Virus record (IMG/VR): IMGVR_UViG_3300024062_000011
Coordinates: 1-46,121 of that record
Source of the DNA: a virus
Direction: 5' to 3' (one strand)
DNA length: 46,121 nt
The translations under genes were made by a program, and so were the position numbers. This document shows, one piece after another, positions 1 through 4,821 of the stretch (position 1 is its first letter; each line of letters begins with the position of its first letter). The notes beneath the pieces are model-generated. The model did no database searches. It saw only the letters and a list, made by a program, of their open reading frames with translations, and was not told the origin of the DNA.

Positions 1-3
1 ATT

Positions 4-264
4 ATGAAAGTAAAAATTTTACAGCGAAATGTGTACTACAAAGTAGCAACAATCGAAATCGAAATACCAGATTCTGTTGATGAGTTTGATGTACAAGACT
101 ACGTGAATGAACACGAAGAGTTATGGGTTGAGCAACTCGAAGACCAGATGAGAGCCACTGACTATGAGTATGGTTTTGGAATGGACACTGACTATAACTG
201 GACAGACAAAGACCAACCATGTGAGTACAGATACGAAGTAGACAAGATAGGAGGGCACTTATGA
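4..264 (+). CDS. Hypothetical protein, 86 aa
   Basis: I do not recognise this protein. It opens with a lysine-rich strand-like segment (MKVKILQRNVYYKV) and is then strongly acidic, with many D, E, Y and W residues, which suggests a small soluble protein. The ATG lies three bases from the window edge in the ATTATG context seen at many starts here, so the gene appears complete, but an upstream operon promoter would lie outside the window. Its stop overlaps the next start as ATGA, implying translational coupling. Confidence 0.6.
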   Translation: MKVKILQRNVYYKVATIEIEIPDSVDEFDVQDYVNEHEELWVEQLEDQMRATDYEYGFGMDTDYNWTDKDQPCEYRYEVDKIGGHL

Positions 265-404
265 AAATTAAGCAACACAAAATTCTGCCCTCTGGACTAC
301 ACGCAATCGTAGACCAGAAAAACAGAGTACATATCTACACAGAGTTAGAATACCAACAGCTAACGTGGTGGCAGAAAATTAAATTAGAGAATGGTTGGAA
401 GTAA
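261..404 (+). CDS. Small hypothetical protein, 47 aa
   Basis: This short frame starts at the ATGA overlap with the preceding gene and ends at TAA 402-404. It is basic, with an IVDQKNRVHIYTE strand-like middle and a tryptophan-rich end (TWWQKIKLENGWK). Support comes from coupling to the upstream gene, same-strand position and the lack of any other frame here. It is the last gene before the promoter and ribozyme leader. Function unknown. Confidence 0.5.
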   Translation: MKIKQHKILPSGLHAIVDQKNRVHIYTELEYQQLTWWQKIKLENGWK

Positions 405-427
405 ATTTATTATGCATGCATAGTATA

Positions 428-459
428 TTTGCACGTGTCTAAATTAAGTTTTATATTTG
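428..459 (+). promoter_or_regulatory. Bacteroidota-type promoter (TTTG-N20-TATATTTG)
   Basis: TTTG at 428-431, a 20-nt spacer and TATATTTG at 452-459 match the -33/-7 consensus of the Bacteroidota primary sigma factor (TTTG, about 19-21 nt, TAnnTTTG). A second TATATTTG at 424-431 overlaps the -33 box and could be an alternative -7 element, though I see no -33 box for it. The expected transcription start is about 463-467, only a few nucleotides before stem I of the ribozyme. It would drive the early operon from position 554 onward. Confidence 0.7.
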
Positions 460-469
460 TCGAACTTTA

Positions 470-527
470 GATTAACTGATGAGACTTCAATAGTCGAAAG
501 GGTAGGAGTTTTCCTACTCTCTTAATC
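470..527 (+). ncRNA. Type I hammerhead self-cleaving ribozyme
   Basis: All invariant core positions of a hammerhead can be placed. Stem I is GATTAA (470-475) paired with TTAATC (522-527), 6 of 6. The core is CTGATGA (476-482). Stem II is GACT (483-486) with AGTC (492-495) and loop TCAAT. GAAA is at 496-499. Stem III is GGGTAGGA (500-507) with TCCTACTC (512-519), 8 pairs including one G-U, loop GTTT. A499 pairs with U520, and C521 is the cleavage nucleotide (CUC), so the cut falls between 521 and 522. The molecule opens at stem I, hence type I. It lies between a promoter and an early gene, leaving a 32-nt untranslated region with a 5'-OH end. Structure is read directly; catalytic activity is inferred. 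Confidence 0.9.
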
Positions 528-528
528 A

Positions 529-538
529 GGCGAAAGCC
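529..538 (+). other. GNRA-type hairpin just 3' of the hammerhead
   Basis: GGC-GAAA-GCC forms a 3-bp stem with a GAAA tetraloop one nucleotide after stem I of the ribozyme. After cleavage at 521/522 it would lie close to the new 5' end of the mRNA. It might dock with the ribozyme or protect the 5'-OH transcript; both roles are inference. An A-rich, unstructured stretch (539-553) follows up to the ATG at 554. Confidence 0.6.
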
Positions 539-553
539 ACAAAAAATATTATT

Positions 554-760
554 ATGAGTATACATGCAATGAAGATGTTCATGCTCCTGGGTGACATGAC
601 CAACGAAAACAGCACCTTGGCAGACAAGGTAGCTTACAAACAGCGTATAGCATTTGCGACAATGCGTAATGCTGTTCCAGACTGGCAACCACCAAGCAAC
701 TGGGACACACTTTCAGACGAGGTGAAGATGGAACGTTTAACTAAACTAACTGAGGTATGA
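554..760 (+). CDS. Hypothetical protein, 68 aa (first gene after the ribozyme)
   Basis: This is the first gene downstream of the hammerhead leader and so the likely first product of this early transcript. The protein has a methionine-rich start (MSIHAMKMFMLLGDM) and a predicted helical body ending NWDTLSDEVKMERLTKLTEV. I recognise no domain. ATG 554 is in the TTATG context typical here; an internal ATG at 569 is also possible. The end overlaps the next gene as ATGA. Confidence 0.6.
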   Translation: MSIHAMKMFMLLGDMTNENSTLADKVAYKQRIAFATMRNAVPDWQPPSNWDTLSDEVKMERLTKLTEV

Positions 761-906
761 GCACAGAAGAAACCTTAGTGAACTACCTTAAAGCAAGGAT
801 AAGTGCACTTGAAGTTGAGTTAGAAAAAGATGGGGAAGAGTTAGTCAAAACTAAACTAGACCTAATAGATGCTAGAAAAGAAATAGAATCACTTAAAAAA
901 AAATAA
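757..906 (+). CDS. Small coiled-coil protein, 49 aa
   Basis: The frame begins at the ATGA overlap with the previous stop and ends at TAA 904-906, two bases before the next ATG. The sequence is almost entirely charged heptad-like helix (LKARISALEVELEKDGEELV, then further K/E-rich turns to ESLKKK), a probable coiled coil that could mediate dimerisation. Small helical proteins of this kind are common in phage early regions; no specific role can be assigned. Confidence 0.55.
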   Translation: MSTEETLVNYLKARISALEVELEKDGEELVKTKLDLIDARKEIESLKKK

Positions 907-908
907 TT

Positions 909-1157
909 ATGAAATTCAAAGATTTATTACAGACATGGGAAGACACTGCCTATGATTACTATTCAAAGTTTTCAGATAAAGAAATTGAAAATTTGTATGC
1001 CGAATGGTTTGGAAATTCTATTGACCACTATCTAGAGATGGAAAGAGGTCAGATGATAGATGAACTCATAGAAGATGAGTACTCCTACCGAAAGCAAGAC
1101 AATGCTTATGAATTAAAAAACGAAATTATTAACTATAAAAATTATCACTATGCCTAA
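909..1157 (+). CDS. Hypothetical acidic protein, 82 aa
   Basis: Not recognised. It is acidic and aromatic-rich (WEDTAYDYYSKFSDKEIENL near the start; MIDELIEDEYSYRKQD later) and probably all-helical. It overlaps the following gene by 8 bp in another frame, consistent with one compact early operon. The ATG follows AAATAATT, the local start context. Confidence 0.6.
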   Translation: MKFKDLLQTWEDTAYDYYSKFSDKEIENLYAEWFGNSIDHYLEMERGQMIDELIEDEYSYRKQDNAYELKNEIINYKNYHYA

Positions 1158-1782
1158 TCACGTTTATCACACAATCAAAGCTACGACAGACAAAGGTCGT
1201 AAAGTATTAAAAGAAATATCCAAAACAGAATACGGAATATGTGGATACGTAAACCCAATGCCTAAGGAGTTGACAGGAACAACAAGTCCACAGCGAATAC
1301 CAGAAACAATATCAAGAGAAGAGTCTGACAGATTGAAAGACTTGTATGGTCACGACAACTGGTACGACTGGTCCTTTAGAAACTGGGGTACTAAGTGGGG
1401 TTGCTATGACAACCATTATGATGAGGTCCAAGGGACTTTACATTTTGCTACAGCGTGGTCACCTTTCAACTTTGATGTTCTTGATTTACTAACCAAGAAA
1501 ATGCCAGATTTTATCTGGACCTGGGAAGAAGAGCAAGGATTTGGCGAAGAAGAAGAGTACCAGAACGGAGAATGTATACGTTCTTTGTCATGGGATTTGC
1601 CAGAGATATCAGAAGATATTGTTGAAGTTGATGGAGTAGAATACATGGTGCTACTATCTGACCATGTTACTCCAGAACAGACTTTTCCTGCAGGTTATTA
1701 CCTGGCTTATGAGCCACTGGAAGAGGGCAGAATTTCTGAGACTTTGGAAGAATTAAATAAAAAAGTTTTGGACAATTCATAA
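1150..1782 (+). CDS. Api92/YubB-like ferredoxin-fold protein
   Basis: The 210-residue protein starts MPNHVYHTIKA and carries the signature order of the phage/plasmid Api92/YubB (DUF1281) family: an N-terminal 'N.v' strand, then a W-rich centre with NWGTKWGCYDNH (about residues 78-89), and a strand-turn reading LHFATAWSPF followed by an E-rich WTWEEEQGFGEEEEY stretch. Members have a ferredoxin-like fold of unknown function and occur in phage and plasmid accessory regions. The usual family KWN appears here as KWG. The C-terminal 60 residues are acidic and not recognised. The assignment rests on motif memory, not a search. Confidence 0.65.
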   Translation: MPNHVYHTIKATTDKGRKVLKEISKTEYGICGYVNPMPKELTGTTSPQRIPETISREESDRLKDLYGHDNWYDWSFRNWGTKWGCYDNHYDEVQGTLHFATAWSPFNFDVLDLLTKKMPDFIWTWEEEQGFGEEEEYQNGECIRSLSWDLPEISEDIVEVDGVEYMVLLSDHVTPEQTFPAGYYLAYEPLEEGRISETLEELNKKVLDNS

Positions 1783-1820
1783 ACATTTATTAAATTTACA
1801 ATTCATTAAACACTAAAATT

Positions 1821-2027
1821 ATGGGAAAAACTAAAGAGATGCTCGGAGATATACATGAGCAAGAGGCAGACAGGTTAGATGCTGATTATCGGTACAGACT
1901 TTGGCTGTCAAAGGTTACTAAACACCAGAAATCTTTAACGAGAACAACACAGGCACTTGATGATATATTCGAGGGCTTTGCTATGGCTATAAAGTATGGT
2001 CAGGAAGAATCTAAAAAATATAATTAA
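1821..2027 (+). CDS. Hypothetical helical protein, 68 aa
   Basis: A charged, probably all-helical protein (MGKTKEMLGDIHEQEADRL...) with no recognised motif. It starts after a 38-bp AT-rich gap with no hairpin or TAnnTTTG box, so it is probably co-transcribed. Its TAA abuts the ATG of the DnaA-IV-like gene, suggesting the two are translated together. Confidence 0.55.
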   Translation: MGKTKEMLGDIHEQEADRLDADYRYRLWLSKVTKHQKSLTRTTQALDDIFEGFAMAIKYGQEESKKYN

Positions 2028-2330
2028 ATGCATTATCAAATTTTTAGCAGATACGTATCACATGTATGTGATGCATACTCAATAAGTCCAGATGCCTTGT
2101 TTGTTAAGAGTAAACGTAGAGATATAGTAGATGCTAGACAGCTACTATATTTTCTTTGCTCTGAATCACCTATGAGAATACGTTATATCCAACAATACAT
2201 GGAAGAGAACGGATACAAAGTAGGTCACTCAACAATCATACATGGTATAAAACAGGTAAAGGAAAAGAAAAAAAGCGACTCTATCTTTGACAGGGAGAGC
2301 AATCGTATTCGATTAACTTCAATAATGTAA
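2028..2330 (+). CDS. Stand-alone DnaA domain IV-like DNA-binding protein
   Basis: The 100-residue protein matches the C-terminal origin-binding domain of DnaA. It has an N-terminal helix, a KSKRRDIVDARQLLYFLC segment (equivalent to the basic 'skkR....R..AMyL' helix) and a GHSTIIHGIKQVKEKK signature equivalent to the DnaA-box-contacting 'DHTTVlhAirki'. There is no AAA+ domain, so it cannot open an origin alone. It could bind DnaA boxes to recruit or block the host initiator, or act on a phage origin or promoter (inference). It precedes the recombination module, and a second such protein lies at 9786-10304. Confidence 0.75.
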   Translation: MHYQIFSRYVSHVCDAYSISPDALFVKSKRRDIVDARQLLYFLCSESPMRIRYIQQYMEENGYKVGHSTIIHGIKQVKEKKKSDSIFDRESNRIRLTSIM

Positions 2331-2334
2331 AGTA

Positions 2335-2745
2335 ATGTATAACTCTTTAAGTAATGTATTCGAGGAAGCATTGAATGATGATAAGGCTGCCGTCTTAGAT
2401 GGTGTAGGGTATGACTCTAGAATGTTATATGGTTGCAAGATTACCAGAGATAATGATACTGGTGAGATATTAATTCAAAACACAGCTCTTGGTGGAGATT
2501 ACTATAAAACTATTGACTACGAGTCCGAGTGGGAGTTTGTCGATAAGGGCTGGAGACATGGTGTGTATAGTCTTTGCATTAAAACCTATCACGAAAAATT
2601 AAAACGAATAGAGGTAAGGATAAAAGAAGAAATGAACACAAAGCAAAACCCTAAACAAATTCAGCACTTGAAGAATCACAGAGAAAGAATACTAAAAAAG
2701 TATAACACAATTAATAATAAATTAAAATCACTAAATTATGAGTAA
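2335..2745 (+). CDS. Hypothetical protein, 136 aa
   Basis: Not recognised. The first 80 residues look like a mixed alpha/beta domain (YDSRMLYGCKITRDNDTGEI, then YESEWEFVDKGWRHGVYSLC). The last 50 form a basic helix (KQNPKQIQHLKNHRERILKK) that may bind nucleic acid or form a coiled coil. It overlaps the annealing-protein gene by 8 bp, so it probably belongs to the replication/recombination module. Confidence 0.6.
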   Translation: MYNSLSNVFEEALNDDKAAVLDGVGYDSRMLYGCKITRDNDTGEILIQNTALGGDYYKTIDYESEWEFVDKGWRHGVYSLCIKTYHEKLKRIEVRIKEEMNTKQNPKQIQHLKNHRERILKKYNTINNKLKSLNYE

Positions 2746-3349
2746 TTCAAAATCAGTTTTTGAAACATTGAACTCTATCAATGTAAATGACAAAGTAGAA
2801 AAGAAGAGTAACCTAACGTATCTATCATGGGCGTGGGCATGGGCAGAGGTTAAAAAGCATTATCCAAATGCCACCTATACAATCTATGAAGACGTAAACG
2901 GAATGTTCTACCATACCGATGGCAAATCTGCATGGGTAAAAACTGGAGTAACAATCAACGACCAAGAACATATTGAGTACCTACCTGTAATGGACTTCAG
3001 AAACAATTCAATTATACTTGATAAGATTACATCTGTTGATGTAAACAAAACAATACAGCGTAGCTTAACAAAAGCTATAGCAAGGCATGGGCTAGGATTG
3101 TATGTGTATGCAGGTGAAGATTTGCCAGATGGTGAAACTAAGGTAGCTTCAAAGAAACCTGTCGCTAAGAAACCTGTTACTAAAAAGATGACAACAATTG
3201 AGCTAAATATAGGTGATGAAAACTGGGACAAAGTTCTTAAATATGTAGTCGCTAACAAGAGCAAAGGTCTTAAGGTTATTGGCGAGGAGTTAAAGACTAA
3301 GTATGCTATGACTAATGATGTTAAAAAAGAAATAGCTAAATCAATATAG
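2738..3349 (+). CDS. DUF1071-family single-strand annealing protein (ERF/Sak-type recombinase)
   Basis: Residues 26-43 read LTYLSWAWAWAEVKKHYP, the hallmark start of DUF1071 proteins, which belong to the phage single-strand annealing proteins. These coat ssDNA and anneal complementary strands during recombination-dependent replication. The core runs to about residue 130 (TIQRSLTKAIARHGLGLYVY). A K/P-rich linker (VASKKPVAKKPVTKK) leads to a C-terminal 55-residue segment that may bind partners. The next gene is a PD-(D/E)XK exonuclease, followed by an SSB-tailed protein, as expected for a Red-like system. Confidence 0.8.
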   Translation: MSNSKSVFETLNSINVNDKVEKKSNLTYLSWAWAWAEVKKHYPNATYTIYEDVNGMFYHTDGKSAWVKTGVTINDQEHIEYLPVMDFRNNSIILDKITSVDVNKTIQRSLTKAIARHGLGLYVYAGEDLPDGETKVASKKPVAKKPVTKKMTTIELNIGDENWDKVLKYVVANKSKGLKVIGEELKTKYAMTNDVKKEIAKSI

Positions 3350-3351
3350 AT

Positions 3352-4083
3352 ATGAAAGACATCATCAAATTACTACAAGACGATAGAGAATACTATGATG
3401 GGGTTGGGAAGAATTATCTTTCTAACTCCAATATAGGTGACCTCTTAAAAAATCCTAAGAACTTTAATAAGAAGCAAGAGGATAATAAGAACTTTCTGGT
3501 AGGAAGATACTTCCACCAGTTAATACTTGAGCCAGAAAAAGCAGCAGCTATGCCTCACATTGACCTAGCTACTAGAAGAGGTAAGGCATACGATAGCTTC
3601 CTAGAGGAAAACAATATAACTATTGGTCTGTTGACTAAAGAAAAAGTTATGCTAGAAAACCTAGTCGAAAGCATGTTAAATGTAGATGACTTCAGAGCAC
3701 TAATTCAAGAGGAGGGTGTGCAGTATGAAGTCCCTATGATAAAAGAAATACATGGCGAGATGTGGAAAGGTAAGGCCGACATTGTCGGTAGCGAACACTT
3801 GATTGACATCAAGACATCTAGCTCTATTGAAAAATTTAGGTGGAGTGTGCGAGATTATAACTATGATAGTCAAGCGTACATATATCAACAGCTATTCAAT
3901 AAGCCGCTAGTGTTTCTGGTGATTGATAAGACATCACGCATGATGGGAATGTATCCAGTTAGCGATGAATCTCTAGCTAGAGGTGAAGAGAAAGTTATAA
4001 AAGCTGTAGAGCAATACAGAAAGTTCTATGGTAATAATCCCTCTGAAGATATAAACCAATTCTATTTTTATGAAGAGGTTTAA
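3352..4083 (+). CDS. PD-(D/E)XK exonuclease, RecE/DUF3799-like
   Basis: The 243-residue protein has the fold order of phage RecE/lambda-exo type nucleases: an N-terminal segment with a GRYFHQLILEP helix (residues about 51-61), GKAD at 140-143, the catalytic core D143 plus D152-I-K154 (LIDIKTS), and the downstream QA motif at 174-175 (YDSQAYIYQ). It probably resects double-stranded ends to give ssDNA for the adjacent annealing protein. It follows that gene after 2 bp, so the two form an operon unit. The family assignment is from motifs. Confidence 0.8.
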   Translation: MKDIIKLLQDDREYYDGVGKNYLSNSNIGDLLKNPKNFNKKQEDNKNFLVGRYFHQLILEPEKAAAMPHIDLATRRGKAYDSFLEENNITIGLLTKEKVMLENLVESMLNVDDFRALIQEEGVQYEVPMIKEIHGEMWKGKADIVGSEHLIDIKTSSSIEKFRWSVRDYNYDSQAYIYQQLFNKPLVFLVIDKTSRMMGMYPVSDESLARGEEKVIKAVEQYRKFYGNNPSEDINQFYFYEEV

Positions 4084-4090
4084 AAAATTA

Positions 4091-4240
4091 ATGATATACC
4101 TTTTTGATATTCAAATAGGGAGACGTGTGATGTGGTTTGAAGTTCCGATGGACTGCAGTACACGTGATGCAAAAGATGAAATCATCTTAAGCACTATAGA
4201 AACATTGGAACGAACTATTAATATTAATAATTATGAGTAA
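4091..4240 (+). CDS. Small hypothetical protein, 49 aa
   Basis: The frame begins at ATG 4091, seven bases after the exonuclease stop, and overlaps the next gene's start by 8 bp in another frame. The sequence (MIYLFDIQIGRRVMWFEVPM, then SSB-unrelated acidic helix to INNYE) suggests a small alpha/beta protein. Support is its position filling the gap between two coupled genes. Function unknown. Confidence 0.5.
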   Translation: MIYLFDIQIGRRVMWFEVPMDCSTRDAKDEIILSTIETLERTININNYE

Positions 4241-4535
4241 TTCAAACACCAACGATGAAATTGTATTCGCAGACGGATTCAAGTTCAGAAAGAAACACCC
4301 TAACCAAAAAGACTTTGTATTGGGAAGTATGAGTATCAAAGTAGATGATGCTATTATGTTTCTAAAAGCTAACCAAAAAAATGGTTGGGTAAATTTAGGT
4401 ATCAAAGAAAGTCAAGCAGGCAATCCTTACATGTTTGTTGATAACTTTGAGCCAAAGACACGTAACAATAATGGTAATGGAGTAGACACTGCTCCCAACC
4501 AAGCACCAGTACAAGAGGCAGATGTGCCATTCTAA
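4233..4535 (+). CDS. SSB-like protein with acidic DVPF tail
   Basis: The 100-residue protein has a beta-rich first 75 residues (FKFRKKHPNQKDFVLGSMSI; NGWVNLGIKES; GNPYMFVDNF), then a disordered N/P/Q-rich linker and a C-terminal EADVPF at residues 95-100. That arrangement mirrors bacterial SSB, whose DDDIPF tail recruits replication and recombination proteins. With the annealing protein and exonuclease directly upstream, an ssDNA-binding role is the best inference. It is shorter than a usual OB-fold SSB and the core is not a recognised SSB match. Confidence 0.6.
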   Translation: MSNSNTNDEIVFADGFKFRKKHPNQKDFVLGSMSIKVDDAIMFLKANQKNGWVNLGIKESQAGNPYMFVDNFEPKTRNNNGNGVDTAPNQAPVQEADVPF

Positions 4536-4544
4536 TTAATATAT

Positions 4545-4571
4545 GGGGTGTGTAACAGCACCCCTTTATTA
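4545..4571 (+). terminator. Hairpin plus U-rich tail after the SSB-like gene
   Basis: GGGGTG (4545-4550) pairs perfectly with CACCCC (4559-4564) across an 8-nt loop and is followed by TTTATTA. This resembles a modest intrinsic terminator or attenuator ten bases after the SSB-like stop. The interrupted U-tract suggests partial readthrough. It separates the recombination genes from the primase-helicase. Confidence 0.55.
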
Positions 4572-4575
4572 TACC

Positions 4576-4680
4576 ATGAAAAAAATAGAAAAAATAATAG
4601 TGTGGCTAATCATAGGAATGATTTCCTACATGGTAGCACGCACCATAATAAGATTTGTGTTAGGTTTTTTTTATATATAA
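4576..4680 (+). CDS. Possible small membrane protein, 34 aa
   Basis: ATG 4576 opens a 34-codon frame with a charged start (MKKIEK) and one hydrophobic span (IIVWLIIGMISYMVA), then TIIRFVLGFFYI, consistent with a single membrane segment. It begins right after the hairpin. Without homologues it may be spurious, but its composition is more ordered than random AT-rich sequence. Confidence 0.35.
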   Translation: MKKIEKIIVWLIIGMISYMVARTIIRFVLGFFYI

Positions 4681-4733
4681 GACTATTAGTTTAATATATT
4701 TATTTATATTTACTTCCTATATGTAGACTAAAA

Positions 4734-4767
4734 GTTAACATTCTTAACACAACTACTGATAATCAGT
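4734..4767 (+). promoter_or_regulatory. Inverted repeats upstream of the primase-helicase
   Basis: Two adjacent symmetrical sites lie in the 141-bp gap 4681-4821: GTTAA-cattc-TTAAC (4734-4748) and ACTGAT-A-ATCAGT (4755-4767), the second a perfect 6-bp inverted repeat around one base. Such palindromes often bind dimeric repressors or replication proteins. No TAnnTTTG promoter is visible in the gap; the nearest near-match is TATATTTA. The rest (4681-4733) is featureless AT-rich sequence. Confidence 0.45.
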
Positions 4768-4777
4768 CAGTTAGGTA

Positions 4778-4806
4778 ACACAAAGTCGACACAAAGTCGA
4801 CACAAA
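4778..4806 (+). repeat. Tandem 11-bp direct repeats (iteron-like)
   Basis: ACACAAAGTCG occurs twice head to tail (4778-4788, 4789-4799) and is followed by a partial copy ACACAAA (4800-4806), ending 15 bp before the primase-helicase start. An 11-bp period is one DNA turn, so bound proteins would line up on one face. Such iterons often mark replication origins or operator arrays. Two and a half copies is few, so the call is tentative. Confidence 0.5.
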
Positions 4807-4821
4807 TAAATAAAATACAGC

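Noticed and set aside
467-688. Minus-strand reading frame across the ribozyme leader
   Set aside because: It overlaps the promoter, hammerhead and a plus-strand gene in an otherwise plus-strand region, and its cysteine/histidine-rich composition looks like a shadow.
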